Source: Wenzhouxiangella sp.
GTDB lineage: Bacteria > Pseudomonadota > Gammaproteobacteria > Xanthomonadales > Wenzhouxiangellaceae
NCBI GenBank assembly: GCA_007694885.1
Contig: REEW01000050.1
Location: 1-64,000 of the forward strand
Length of the DNA: 64,000 nt
Reading direction: 5' to 3'
The notes under the pieces are model-generated. The model worked only from the letters and a program-made list of their open reading frames with translations, was not told where the DNA came from and ran no database searches. Shown one piece after another: positions 1 through 8,656 of this stretch (position 1 is the first letter of the stretch; the number at the start of each line of letters is the position of its first letter). Position numbers and translations under genes: made by a program.

Positions 1-512
1 ATGTTCGGGTGGTGACCGCCACCAATGCCAGGCTGCCGGAGAAAGTGGCCCACGGCAGCTTCCGGCGCGATCTGCTCTACCGCATCAACACCATCGAGAT
101 CGAGATCCCGCCATTGCGCGATCGCAGCGACGATGTGCTGCTGCTGGCCGAGCATTTCCTCAACCGATTTGCCCAACGCCACGGCCGCACCGTTGCGTTT
201 TCTGAATGCAGCCTGAAAGTGCTCAAGACCCATTCCTGGCCGGGCAACGTGCGCGAACTCAGCCATGCGGTGGAGCGGGCCGTGCTGTTGTGTTCCGACG
301 CGCAGATCGAGCCCGAGCACCTGCGCCTGACGTCCGCCGACCACGCCAGCGGCTTCGACTTCAACCGCATCCTGCCGCTGGAAGAGGCCGAGGCCCTGTT
401 GATTCGAAATGCCCTGGATCGTTTCGACGGCAACACCGAACAGGCGGCCGGAGCCCTGGGCATCAGCCGCAGCGCCATGTACCGGCGGATGGAAAAGTTC
501 GGAATCCGGTGA
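1..512 (+). CDS. Sigma-54-dependent response regulator, NtrC family (3' part; start lies outside the window)
   Basis: The visible part reads from base 3 in an open frame and begins with a VRVVTATN-like stretch, the segment after the AAA+ core of NtrC-type activators. It continues with the arginine-finger-like FRRDLLYRIN and the lid region (PPLRDRSDDV, WPGNVREL). The last 45 or so residues form a Fis-type helix-turn-helix (NTEQAAGALGISRSAMYRR). Proteins of this family are phosphorylated by a partner kinase and activate sigma-54 promoters. The receiver domain and first half of the ATPase are off the window, so the subfamily (NtrX, AlgB or other) cannot be settled. The stop codon overlaps the start of the downstream kinase gene, so the two form one two-component operon. 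Confidence 0.93.
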   Translation, partial: VRVVTATNARLPEKVAHGSFRRDLLYRINTIEIEIPPLRDRSDDVLLLAEHFLNRFAQRHGRTVAFSECSLKVLKTHSWPGNVRELSHAVERAVLLCSDAQIEPEHLRLTSADHASGFDFNRILPLEEAEALLIRNALDRFDGNTEQAAGALGISRSAMYRRMEKFGIR

Positions 513-1831
513 GACGGCTGGGGCTGGAAGCACGGATTGGCCTGGCGCTGATCGCCATGACGGGCCTGACCCTGGTCATCTGGCTGGGCAGTTCGCTACT
601 GGGCTTCCCGGCCTGGGCGGCCGTCGTCGTCCTGGTGGCGACAGTCGCGGTGATGGCCTGGACGATTCCCGGCCGCATTCTGGTGCCGCTGGTCAGCCTG
701 TCCAGCGTCCTCGACGCCGTTCGCAGCGGCGACTATGCCCAGCGCCTGCGTGCCGATCGCGCAGGGATCGCCGGGGAACTGGCGGCCTCGGTCAACCTGC
801 TCAGCGAAACCTTGCGCCAGCGCGAGGGCTCACGGCGTGAGGCCGATGCCTTGCTGGCCAAGCTGCTGCACGAGATCGACCTGGCCATTTTTACCTTCGA
901 CGACCAGGGCTGCCTGGTCCTGGCCAACCCGGCGGCCCGCGCACTGGTGGGGCTGCGCCTCGGCCCCGGCGTGGAAGCGCGCTCGCTGGAGCTGCACGAC
1001 TACCTGGTCCGCGACGTGACCGAACCCGTGCATCTGGTCTTTCCCGGTGGTGCCGGACGGTTCCTGGTCCGGCGACGGCCGTTTCGAATCGAAGGCCGTG
1101 CCCATTGCCTGCTGGTCTTGACCAATGCCGAAGCGGCACTGGGGGCCGAGCGGCGCGAAGCCTGGCAAAGCCTGGTCCGTGTGCTGGGCCACGAGATCAA
1201 CAATTCCCTGACCCCGATCAAGTCGATTGCCCAGACCATGGCCGACGCCGCAGCGGACCAGCGGAGCGCTGGCGGTTGTCCGCAGGATTCGGTCGAGATG
1301 GTGGAGGGCTTGAACCTGATTGCCGCGCGCGCGGACACCCTGGGCCGTTTCGTGGCCGGCTACGCCGCCCTGGCGCGCCTGCCCGAATCCGAGACCCGGC
1401 GAATTGAGCTTGGCGAACTGGTCGAACGGGTCACCGAGATGGAAACCCGCTTCAAGGTCCGGCGATCAGGCCCGGACATCACCGTCCAGGCCGATCCGGA
1501 CCAACTGGAACAGGCGCTGATCAACCTGGTCAAGAATGCCGTCGACGCGGTTCAGGATTGCGGCGACGAGGTCATGATTCGTTGGCGTCAACATCGCGCA
1601 ACGGTGGAGATCGAAGTCGTCGACAACGGTCCCGGCCCGCCCGACTCCGACAATCTGTTCGTTCCGTTTTTCACCACCAAGCCCGGCGGCAGCGGCATCG
1701 GCCTGCTGCTGTCCCGCCGTATCGCCGAACTGCACGGCGGCAGCCTGAGCCTCGTCCAGCGACAGGACGCGCCCGGTGCTGTTGCGCGACTCAGTTTGCC
1801 CCTGGCTGGATCGTCGATTGCGGTACGGTGA
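509..1831 (+). CDS. Membrane sensor histidine kinase with HAMP and PAS domains, partner of the upstream regulator
   Basis: The protein has 440 residues from a GTG start that overlaps the regulator's stop (GTGA), which implies translational coupling. Two close membrane segments (about 10-32 and 35-55) leave almost no periplasmic loop. They are followed by a HAMP-like region (about 55-105) and a PAS-like region (about 115-215). The phospho-acceptor motif LGHEINNSLTPIKS places His228, and the N box (NLVKNAVDAV), G1 (VDNGPG) and G2 (GSGIGLLLSRRI) boxes of the ATPase domain follow. The layout resembles NtrY-type kinases, but the signal is unknown. The lack of a periplasmic sensor suggests a membrane or cytoplasmic cue. 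The frame stays open upstream of 509, but that part overlaps the regulator and is not coding. Confidence 0.9.
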   Translation: MRRLGLEARIGLALIAMTGLTLVIWLGSSLLGFPAWAAVVVLVATVAVMAWTIPGRILVPLVSLSSVLDAVRSGDYAQRLRADRAGIAGELAASVNLLSETLRQREGSRREADALLAKLLHEIDLAIFTFDDQGCLVLANPAARALVGLRLGPGVEARSLELHDYLVRDVTEPVHLVFPGGAGRFLVRRRPFRIEGRAHCLLVLTNAEAALGAERREAWQSLVRVLGHEINNSLTPIKSIAQTMADAAADQRSAGGCPQDSVEMVEGLNLIAARADTLGRFVAGYAALARLPESETRRIELGELVERVTEMETRFKVRRSGPDITVQADPDQLEQALINLVKNAVDAVQDCGDEVMIRWRQHRATVEIEVVDNGPGPPDSDNLFVPFFTTKPGGSGIGLLLSRRIAELHGGSLSLVQRQDAPGAVARLSLPLAGSSIAVR

Positions 1832-2019
1832 GGCGATGCGCGCCAAAGCGCCGGCGGGGATGATCCAATGGGAACGGACGCGTCTTAATCAGAGGAAAGT
1901 TTTCGACTTTGAGCTTCGGGCGTGCATGGCTGCGGAAAATCAGCGAGAATCAGGTCAAACGTCCCGGTTCAGAACCGCGGTCTCTGGCCGTTCATCCACG
2001 CCACAGGGAGTCAGTTGTC

Positions 2020-2355
2020 ATGTCGAACAAGGCCATTGGCATTGTTGCCTACATCACCATCATCGGCTGGATCATCGCGTTCGTTGTCCACAAGACCAAG
2101 GACGACAAATCGGCGTTGGCCGGTTACCACATCGAGCAGAGCCTCGGTCTGATTCTGGTGGCCGTCGGGCTGGCGATCATCGGCCAGATTCTGGGCGCTG
2201 TTGCCGCCATATTCGGGCTGCTGCTGATGGTGGTCAATATCGGCCTGATCGTCCTTTGGGTGTTCGGCCTGATGAATGCCATCAACGAAAAGCGCGAGCC
2301 GATTCCGTTGATCGGGCCGTTCTTCGAGGGCAAATTCGGTTTTATCAACGCCTGA
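2020..2355 (+). CDS. Small multi-pass inner-membrane protein, DUF4870-like
   Basis: The protein has 111 residues and about three hydrophobic segments (about 5-22, 41-65 and 68-90). Between them lies the short polar motif HKTKDDKSALAGYHIEQSLGL, which resembles DUF4870/TIC20-like small membrane proteins. The ATG at 2020 was chosen because AGGGAG lies about 10 bases upstream and the hydrophobic region follows at once; an in-frame start at 1909 would add a polar leader unlike the family. The molecular role is unknown. It stands alone between the two-component operon and a lipoprotein gene, with 188 bases upstream in which I see no clear promoter or terminator. Confidence 0.8.
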   Translation: MSNKAIGIVAYITIIGWIIAFVVHKTKDDKSALAGYHIEQSLGLILVAVGLAIIGQILGAVAAIFGLLLMVVNIGLIVLWVFGLMNAINEKREPIPLIGPFFEGKFGFINA

Positions 2356-2398
2356 GCCGGCGCCAGCTCCATCGGGTACTCGAATCCGCGTGTCGCAG

Positions 2399-2962
2399 AT
2401 GAAGTTTCGGAAATTGTTCACAACTCGGTCGCTTCCAGCGCCTTCCGGTCTGGCGCTTGTCGCGGCAACCGTCCTGAGCCTGACGCTTGTGGCCTGCTCA
2501 CGCGACGACGTGCCCGAACATGCGGTCATGCTCCCGCCCGAGAATCTGCCCGACACCGTGCTGGGCTATGCCGCCTGGGGCGACGGCGAACGCCGGGACA
2601 TCCGGCGCGTGCGCTGCGAGCTCGATGAGCCTTTCTATGTCATGAAGGCCGAGGGCGCCGATTTCGAGCTTCAGGTCGGCTTCTGGGGTTCGGATGCCGA
2701 AAAACTCGAAGACATCGATTTCGAGCAGGCCGACAGCGTCGAGCTGCGGGCCGTCGACGAGGAACTGCACTACTACCGCTACACCATTTTGCGCATGCTG
2801 CCCGAGATGGGACAGGTTGCCGGCAGCCCGGGGCTGGCCGGCGGCAAGACCTACCTGCGCTCGACCAGCGAAACTGCGATTGCCGACCACGGCCCCGGCG
2901 TCGACATCGATTTCGAGTTCAGCTGCCCGGCGGGATCGGCTCTTCCAGACGCAGAATCCTGA
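2399..2962 (+). CDS. Putative lipoprotein of unknown function
   Basis: The predicted product has 187 residues. The N-terminus has a basic start, a hydrophobic stretch and a lipobox-like LVAC (LSLTLVACSRDD), so it should be a lipid-anchored envelope protein. The remainder is acidic and soluble, with no motif I recognise. An in-frame GTG at 2390 would add three residues; ATG at 2399 gives a more typical signal peptide start. The 3' end overlaps the convergent nhaC gene by 44 bases. Function cannot be inferred from context. Confidence 0.72.
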   Translation: MKFRKLFTTRSLPAPSGLALVAATVLSLTLVACSRDDVPEHAVMLPPENLPDTVLGYAAWGDGERRDIRRVRCELDEPFYVMKAEGADFELQVGFWGSDAEKLEDIDFEQADSVELRAVDEELHYYRYTILRMLPEMGQVAGSPGLAGGKTYLRSTSETAIADHGPGVDIDFEFSCPAGSALPDAES

Positions 2963-4370
2963 AGTCGAAATACGCGTAGAGAATGCCGATCAGTGGCACC
3001 AGCAACAAAAAGAAGGCGAACGGCGCGTACTGCAGCGGGCTGACCCCCAGCACGCCGAACATGTAGACCGCGCAGGTGTTCCACGGCACCAGCGGCGAGG
3101 TGATGGTCCCTCCCCCTTCCAGGCTGCGCGACAGCACCCGCGGGTCGAGCTTGCGCTCGCGAAACTCGGCCCGGAACATCCGCCCCGGCAGGACGATGGC
3201 CATGTACTGATCGGCCGTCATCACGTTGGTGCTGAACGCGGTCAGGATGGTGGTCACGACCAGCGAGGTAATGCTTTTGATCCTGCCGACGATGGTGTCG
3301 AGCAGTTGGCGCAACAGGCCGGTGCTTTCCATCACTGCCCCGAAGGTCATTGCGCACAGGACCAGCCAGACGGTGTTGAGCATGCTCGACATGCCGCCGC
3401 CGCTGAGCAGGCGGTCCAGGTTGTCTTCGCCGCTTTCGACCACCGTGCCGTCGGCCAGGGCCAGCCAGACCACCTCGATGCTGGCCAGAATGCCGGTCTC
3501 GGAGGCCATGGCGGCGATCCGTTCGGGCTGGAACAGCAGGGCCCAGACCCCGCCCAGCATGGCGCCGATGAAAATGCTCGGCAAGGCCGGTACGCGCGCA
3601 ATGGCCAGGGCAAACAGGACGGCCAGCGGCACCAGCATTCCGACATTGATGTTGAACAGGGTCTGGAGCTGGGTCTGCATCACGACCAGGCCGGCCATGT
3701 CGGCCTGCCCCGACTCGCCGCCCCCGAGGAGCACGTAGCCGATCAGCGCCAGGACCAGGGCCGGTACGGCAACCAGCGACATGTAGCGGATGTGGGCGAA
3801 CAGCTCGGTGCCGGCGACCGCCGGTGCCAGGTTGGTGGTGTCCGACAGCGGCGACATCTTGTCGCCGAAATAGGCGCCGGAAAGCACCGCCCCGGCGGTG
3901 ATGGCCAGCGACTGGTCCAGCCCCACGGCGACGCCGATCAGGGCCACCCCGATGGTCGCGGCGGTGGTCCAGGAGCTGCCGATGGAGATCGAGACCACCG
4001 CGCAGATCAGGCAGCTGGCGGCGTAAAACCAGGCCGGGTTGAGCAGTTCCAGCCCGTAGTAGATCATGGTCGGCACGACGCCGGCCAAAAGCCAGGTGCC
4101 GATCAGGGCCCCGACCATGAGGATGATCAGGATCGCGCCCAGGGCGATGGAGATTCCGCGGGTGATGCCCTCCTGGATCCGGGTCCAGGTGTAGCCGTTG
4201 TAGAGTGCGATCACGCTGCCGATGGCGGCTGCGATCAGCAGGGCGATCTGGTTCGGTCCGTAGGATGAATCGTCGCCGAACAGCCAGACCGAGGTGATCA
4301 GCATGCCGATCAGGGCGACCAGCGGCGTCAGCGCCTGCAGGTTCGAGGGGGCTTGTTGTGCCTTGCTCAT
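2919..4370 (-). CDS. nhaC: Na+/H+ antiporter, NhaC family
   Basis: This 483-residue protein is hydrophobic throughout, with roughly eleven to twelve membrane spans. It carries features typical of NhaC exchangers, including the GSSWTTAATIGVALIGVA stretch, GAYFGDKMSPLSDTTNLAPA, and a C-terminal region with NVMTADQYMAIVLPGRM. NhaC proteins swap cytoplasmic Na+ for external H+ in salt and pH homeostasis, consistent with a saline habitat. The start at 4370 (MSKAQQAPS) was preferred to an upstream in-frame codon because the extra 20 residues are cysteine- and arginine-rich and unlike the family. The gene is divergent from the radical SAM gene across a 156-base gap. The symbol reflects family membership; substrate preference is not proven. 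Confidence 0.9.
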   Translation of the reverse strand: MSKAQQAPSNLQALTPLVALIGMLITSVWLFGDDSSYGPNQIALLIAAAIGSVIALYNGYTWTRIQEGITRGISIALGAILIILMVGALIGTWLLAGVVPTMIYYGLELLNPAWFYAASCLICAVVSISIGSSWTTAATIGVALIGVAVGLDQSLAITAGAVLSGAYFGDKMSPLSDTTNLAPAVAGTELFAHIRYMSLVAVPALVLALIGYVLLGGGESGQADMAGLVVMQTQLQTLFNINVGMLVPLAVLFALAIARVPALPSIFIGAMLGGVWALLFQPERIAAMASETGILASIEVVWLALADGTVVESGEDNLDRLLSGGGMSSMLNTVWLVLCAMTFGAVMESTGLLRQLLDTIVGRIKSITSLVVTTILTAFSTNVMTADQYMAIVLPGRMFRAEFRERKLDPRVLSRSLEGGGTITSPLVPWNTCAVYMFGVLGVSPLQYAPFAFFLLLVPLIGILYAYFDFRILRLEEPIPPGS

Positions 4371-4453
4371 TGGGTGAACACCATGGGGTCGCCGGGCAGA
4401 AAAGTCCGCACAAATAGTACACCAGCCCACCCTTCCCGTCGCCTTCGATAACG

Positions 4454-4484
4454 TTGACGCTTGTTGGAGAACGCTGGGTACAAT
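4454..4484 (+). promoter_or_regulatory. Candidate sigma-70 promoter for the radical SAM gene
   Basis: A TTGACG hexamer at 4454-4459 and TACAAT at 4479-4484 are separated by 19 bases, slightly longer than the ideal 17. The predicted transcription start near 4491 would give a leader of about 36 bases before the GTG at 4527, with AAAGGA as ribosome-binding site at 4514-4519. The hexamers are good; the spacing is the weak point. Confidence 0.45.
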
Positions 4485-4526
4485 GACTGTTCAGATCAAT
4501 ACTCTTCGAAACCAAAGGATCAGCCG

Positions 4527-5852
4527 GTGACGATCATGGATCGAGTCCTGACCGCGGGGCTCAGGCACAACAGCAAGCGTTTGACCCGGTTTGAAGGCCT
4601 GACGCCCAGCGAGTCGCTGCCGCCGCCGGACCCGGACCGGGAATACATGCTCTATCTCCACGTCCCGTTTTGCGTGGTGCTGTGCCCGTTCTGCTCGTTT
4701 CACCGGGTCTGCTTCAAGGAAGACAAAGCGACCCGCTATTTCAAGAGTCTGCGCCAGGAGATTCGCATGGCGCACGACGCCGGCTACCGCTTCGCCGACA
4801 TCTACGTCGGCGGCGGCACGCCGACCGTGATGCCTTCGGAACTGGTCGAAACCCTGAACCTGGTTCGAAAGCTCAGCTCCATCAACAGCATTTCCGTGGA
4901 AACCAATCCGGACCATCTGACCCCGGAGATCATGGATCAGGTCCGCGATGCGGGTGTGACGCGCCTGTCGGTTGGCGTTCAGAGCCTGGACAACGATCTT
5001 TTGAAGCAGATGGATCGGTACGACAAGTACGGATCGGCGGAAAAGACCATGGCGGCGCTGGAACTGGCCAACGGCTACTTCGAGACCTTGAACGCCGACA
5101 TGATCTTCAACCTGCCGCACCAGACCGACGAATCCCTGCTTCGGGACGTCGACATCATCACCCGCCAGCTTCAGATCAGCCAGACCACCTTCTACCCGCT
5201 CATGAGTGCCAAGAGCACCAGGCGCAAGATGCTCAAGACGATGGGGTCGGTCGATTTCAACCGCGAGGGTCACCTGTACCGGCTGATTCTCGATGCCCTG
5301 CCGTCCAGCTACAGAGCGTCCTCGGCCTGGTGCTTCAACCACGGCGGCGACACCACCGACGAATACGTGATCGAAAACGAGGAATACCTGGGGCTGGGGT
5401 CGGGCTCGCTGAGCTACCTGCAGGGGGTGCTCTATTCCAGTACTTTTTCCCTGAACCACTACAACCGCCAGGTTGCCAACGGTCGCTTCGGCATCAGCCG
5501 GCATCAGGCGCTGACCTACCGCGACCGGCGGCGCTATTTCATGCTGATGAACCTGTTTGGCCTGTCGCTGGACAAGAAGGTGGCCGAAGCGCGCTATCCG
5601 GGTTTTTTCCGTACCCTGGCACCCGAGATTCTGGCGCTTCGAACAATCGGTGCGGTTCGCGACCAAGGCGACCATCTCGTGCTCACCCGCTATGGAATGC
5701 GCATCTGGATTCTGATCATGCGTGAATTCTTCATGGCCGTGTCCGATTTCCGCGACCTGATGCGCCACGCGATCAAGGAAGAGCTCGACGCGCCCGGCCC
5801 GCTGCAGATCCGTGTCCCCACCTCCGAGCTCAGACCGCCCGGCAACTACTGA
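4527..5852 (+). CDS. Radical SAM protein, coproporphyrinogen III oxidase-like (HemW/HutW type)
   Basis: The 441-residue protein has the radical SAM cluster motif in the form CVVLCPFCSF (Cys49, Cys53, Cys56) preceded by YLHVPF, the hallmark of the HemN/HemW superfamily. It has the IYVGGGTPTVMP glycine motif, ETNPDHLT, and RLSVGVQSLD. HemN coproporphyrinogen oxidases normally have a fourth cysteine two residues after the third. Here that position is phenylalanine, as in HemW heme chaperones and HutW/ChuW heme-cleaving enzymes, so true CPO activity is unlikely. The GTG start is backed by AAAGGA eight bases upstream. It lies 225 bases upstream of the molybdoenzyme operon on the same strand, so heme trafficking or anaerobic heme chemistry for that respiratory system is possible but unproven. 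Confidence 0.85.
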   Translation: MTIMDRVLTAGLRHNSKRLTRFEGLTPSESLPPPDPDREYMLYLHVPFCVVLCPFCSFHRVCFKEDKATRYFKSLRQEIRMAHDAGYRFADIYVGGGTPTVMPSELVETLNLVRKLSSINSISVETNPDHLTPEIMDQVRDAGVTRLSVGVQSLDNDLLKQMDRYDKYGSAEKTMAALELANGYFETLNADMIFNLPHQTDESLLRDVDIITRQLQISQTTFYPLMSAKSTRRKMLKTMGSVDFNREGHLYRLILDALPSSYRASSAWCFNHGGDTTDEYVIENEEYLGLGSGSLSYLQGVLYSSTFSLNHYNRQVANGRFGISRHQALTYRDRRRYFMLMNLFGLSLDKKVAEARYPGFFRTLAPEILALRTIGAVRDQGDHLVLTRYGMRIWILIMREFFMAVSDFRDLMRHAIKEELDAPGPLQIRVPTSELRPPGNY

Positions 5853-5923
5853 ATCCGCGCTTGAATCGTCATTCTCCCCGGACGCTGCGCTGTCCGGGCC
5901 GAAAGAGCATATCGAATGCACTT

Positions 5924-5941
5924 AATTAGTATCAGCTAATT
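5924..5941. promoter_or_regulatory. AT-rich inverted repeat upstream of the molybdoenzyme operon
   Basis: AATTAG at 5924-5929 and CTAATT at 5936-5941 form a perfect six-base inverted repeat with a six-base spacer. A second CTAATT follows directly at 5942-5947. The AT-richness stands out against the GC-rich surroundings and could be an activator site or upstream promoter element. No known regulator can be assigned. Confidence 0.3.
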
Positions 5942-5945
5942 CTAA

Positions 5946-5959
5946 TTGATGCGGGTCAA
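5946..5959 (+). promoter_or_regulatory. FNR/ANR-type binding site upstream of the molybdoenzyme operon
   Basis: The sequence TTGATGCGGGTCAA fits the FNR/ANR consensus TTGAT-N4-ATCAA with one mismatch in the right half-site. Its centre is about 125 bases before the ATG at 6078. If it acts as a class II site (centred near -41.5), transcription would start near 5994. Oxygen-responsive control suits an anaerobic respiratory molybdoenzyme. The -10 region (TTTCAT at 5983-5988) is poor, so activator dependence would be expected. Confidence 0.55.
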
Positions 5960-5970
5960 TGCGCTGACCC
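5953..5970. promoter_or_regulatory. Palindromic operator-like element overlapping the FNR-type site
   Basis: GGGTCA (5953-5958) and TGACCC (5965-5970) form a perfect inverted repeat with a six-base spacer. The left arm lies inside the FNR-type half-site. Such an arrangement could allow a second regulator to compete with or aid FNR. No specific protein can be named. Confidence 0.35.
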
Positions 5971-6077
5971 CGTCGATTTGGTTTCATGTGACTTGAACGG
6001 GCGCGCGAATCGATCGCGTGTCGCGAATCCCGGGCCACCCGGAATACGCCCAGCACAAGTCATACGGAGACGGCGGA

Positions 6078-8630
6078 ATGAATACAGTAGAACGGAAGGG
6101 AATGAAGCGCAGAACATTCCTTGGTGGAGCCACCGCGGCCAGTATCGCCGCAGTGTTGGTCAACAAGGGCTGGGTCGACGCGGCCGGCTTCTTCGGTCCC
6201 GACGGTGTCGACATCGAAGGCCTGCAGCGCGCCGGCTTCGATGTCCGCCACACGATCTGTCACCAGTGCGGCGCGGCCTGCGGTCTGACCGGTCTGGTCA
6301 AGACCAACGAGCCGGCCAGCGTGGAGAATTTCGTTGTCTTCGGCAACCAGAACCCCGAGCATCCGCAGCGCGGCATGTGCGGACGCGGTGCGACCGCACC
6401 GTCGACCTGGAACAGCCCGCTGCGCCTGAAAAAACCGCTCAAGCGGGTCGGCGAGCGCGGATCCGGTGAATTCGAGGAAATCAGCTGGGAACAGGCACTC
6501 GACGAGGTCGCCGAGCGGCTCAAGGCGGTCATCGACGAAGACGGCGTACGCTCGATCTGCTTCGCCCGCCACAACTTCCAGAATGAAATTGCCTGGCTGA
6601 CCTTCGGCCTGAACGCGCCCAACCTGATCGGTCAGGCCAGCACCTGCAACACCGCCGGCGTGGTCGCACGGCGCTGGATGATGGGTAGTGCGTTCTCGCA
6701 CCACGCCGTGATCGATCCGGATTACGACAACTGCCGCTTCGTGCTGCTGCCAGGGCGGACCCTGAACGCCCCCATCGGTGCCCAGTTCCGCCTGGCCAAG
6801 GCCAAGGAGCGGGGTGCGAAGGTGGCCTTCCTGAATCCCGCGCACCCGGACACCGCTTACAGCGATGGTGAATGGATTTCCTGCGTGCCCGGCACCGATG
6901 ATGCCTTCATGCTCGGCCTGGCCAAGGTCCTGGTGGATGAAAACCGCTACGACGCGGACTTTGTTCGCCGCTACACCAACCTGCCCTACCTGATCAAGGC
7001 CGACGGCCAGCCCCTGACCGAAGCCGACTTCGAGGAAGAAGGCGACCGGAACCGGTTCAAGGTCTTCAACGGCGAAGAAATCGTCGACCATGACGTGGAC
7101 GGACTGGTGCCGGAACTCGACCACAGCGCTACGGTCACGCTCGCCGACGGTTCCGAGGTCGAGGTTTCGACCGCCTGGAACCTGCTGCTTGACCACTTGA
7201 ACGACTACACGCCGCAGCGTGCAGCCCAGATCGCCGGTGTGCCGGTGGCGACCATTGTCCGGATTGCTCGCACGCTCCACACCATGCAGGGCGTGGTCGA
7301 GGATACCTGGTACAACACCCGCAACGGCAATGACTCCGACGCCATCATGGCCCTGATGACCGTCAACGGTCTGCTCGGCAACTTCGACAAGCCAGGCGGG
7401 ATGTGTTTCCGCCCCGGCCATGGCGTTCCCGGCACCTTAAGCCGCGACTCCGACGGCACCATCCGGACCCGGATGGGCCACGAACTGGCCCTGCCCCCGC
7501 CCGGGCGCCGGATCGACCAGGAAATGTTCCCGGAAACCAACGGCACCTTCGAAGCCGTGGTGCGCAGCGTGGTCGACGGTGAAGGCCCCTATCCCATCAA
7601 GGCGCTGTTCAACGTCGATGCCACCCTGTTCCATCGTGACCCGAACACCAAGCGCATCGAGGAAATGCTGCGCAAGCTGGACCTGGTGATCACCACCGAC
7701 ATCCTGCACCAGGAAATCTGCGACTGGTCCGACTACGTGCTGCCGACCGACATGTTCCTGGAGCGTCGACTGCTTCGTGGTGTCGGCTGGACGTTCAAGC
7801 CCACGGCCGTGCTGGCCCAGGCCGTCACGGCACCGCCACCGGATGCCGATGTTCGCCAGATCGACTGGGTCGGCCTGGAGTTGTTGCGGCGGATCTATCC
7901 GGACCGGGCTTTGGCGCTGGGCTACGAAGAGCGCTTCCATGATCATGATGTTTTCCAGGATGAATTCCTCGGCGCGATCGAAGACAAGCGCATCGAAGGC
8001 CTGGCGGAAAACTGGGATCGCGACCCGGCGCAACTGAAAGAAGAGCTGGTCCGGGAGGGTTTTGTCACGTTCCGCGACATCGAGTACGGCAACATTCCCT
8101 ACAAGCGGCCGTTCGGCTCGCCCAGCGGCAAGCTGGAAATCTATGCCTTCCACCCGGTTCGGGAGGGGTACCGCGAGCACGGTTTCGCCCGCCACATCGA
8201 TCCGCCGGCGTTCACCATGCCGAGCGGGCGGCGCGAGTTCTACCTGGTCAACGGCAAGAGCCCATCGGGTTCATCGGCGGTCGCTGCGCTGGCCTTCTCC
8301 AGCCAGTACCTGGCCGATAACGCAGTCTGGATCCACCCGGACGACGCGGCTCATCTGCAGATCAGTGACGGCGACGAGGTCGAAATCGAAGGACTGGATA
8401 CGGGCTGGGTTGCCAAGACTCACTTGAAGGTCACTCCTCGGGTTCACCCCGGCACCCTGTTCACCTACTCCTACGTCGGCGGCAACCGGCAGCGGATTCT
8501 CGAACGGACCGCGGGTTTTGAGGCAATGGCCAAGGGCATCAATCCGCACTGGTTCACTACCGGCTGGATTGACCCGACGACCGGCAGTGCTTTCAACAAT
8601 GCATCCGTGCGTATCCGCCGGGTTGTTTAA
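6078..8630 (+). CDS. Molybdopterin oxidoreductase catalytic subunit, PsrA/PhsA/TtrA-type (DMSO reductase superfamily)
   Basis: This 850-residue protein starts with a twin-arginine signal (KRRTFLGGATAAS, Arg11-Arg12), so it should be folded and exported by Tat. An N-terminal [4Fe-4S] motif follows: Cys61, Cys64, Cys68 and Cys101. The likely molybdenum ligand is Cys190 in GQASTCNTAG, as in polysulfide, thiosulfate, tetrathionate and arsenate reductases rather than the Ser of DmsA or Asp of NarG. The C-terminus is the molybdopterin dinucleotide-binding domain (about 720-850). The two genes downstream encode the electron-transfer and membrane subunits, forming a three-part complex that links the quinone pool to a periplasmic substrate. 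The substrate cannot be read from the sequence, and no family-specific chaperone or two-component partner lies beside it. The ATG is preceded by GGAGACGGCGGA. Confidence 0.92.
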   Translation: MNTVERKGMKRRTFLGGATAASIAAVLVNKGWVDAAGFFGPDGVDIEGLQRAGFDVRHTICHQCGAACGLTGLVKTNEPASVENFVVFGNQNPEHPQRGMCGRGATAPSTWNSPLRLKKPLKRVGERGSGEFEEISWEQALDEVAERLKAVIDEDGVRSICFARHNFQNEIAWLTFGLNAPNLIGQASTCNTAGVVARRWMMGSAFSHHAVIDPDYDNCRFVLLPGRTLNAPIGAQFRLAKAKERGAKVAFLNPAHPDTAYSDGEWISCVPGTDDAFMLGLAKVLVDENRYDADFVRRYTNLPYLIKADGQPLTEADFEEEGDRNRFKVFNGEEIVDHDVDGLVPELDHSATVTLADGSEVEVSTAWNLLLDHLNDYTPQRAAQIAGVPVATIVRIARTLHTMQGVVEDTWYNTRNGNDSDAIMALMTVNGLLGNFDKPGGMCFRPGHGVPGTLSRDSDGTIRTRMGHELALPPPGRRIDQEMFPETNGTFEAVVRSVVDGEGPYPIKALFNVDATLFHRDPNTKRIEEMLRKLDLVITTDILHQEICDWSDYVLPTDMFLERRLLRGVGWTFKPTAVLAQAVTAPPPDADVRQIDWVGLELLRRIYPDRALALGYEERFHDHDVFQDEFLGAIEDKRIEGLAENWDRDPAQLKEELVREGFVTFRDIEYGNIPYKRPFGSPSGKLEIYAFHPVREGYREHGFARHIDPPAFTMPSGRREFYLVNGKSPSGSSAVAALAFSSQYLADNAVWIHPDDAAHLQISDGDEVEIEGLDTGWVAKTHLKVTPRVHPGTLFTYSYVGGNRQRILERTAGFEAMAKGINPHWFTTGWIDPTTGSAFNNASVRIRRVV

Positions 8631-8656
8631 CTAGCGTCTTCTTTAGGAGAATCAAC

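Noticed and set aside
2694..4268. Long plus-strand open frame opposite nhaC
   Set aside because: It lies antisense to a clear membrane transporter, and its translation is Gln/His/Asp-rich noise typical of reading GC-rich DNA backwards.
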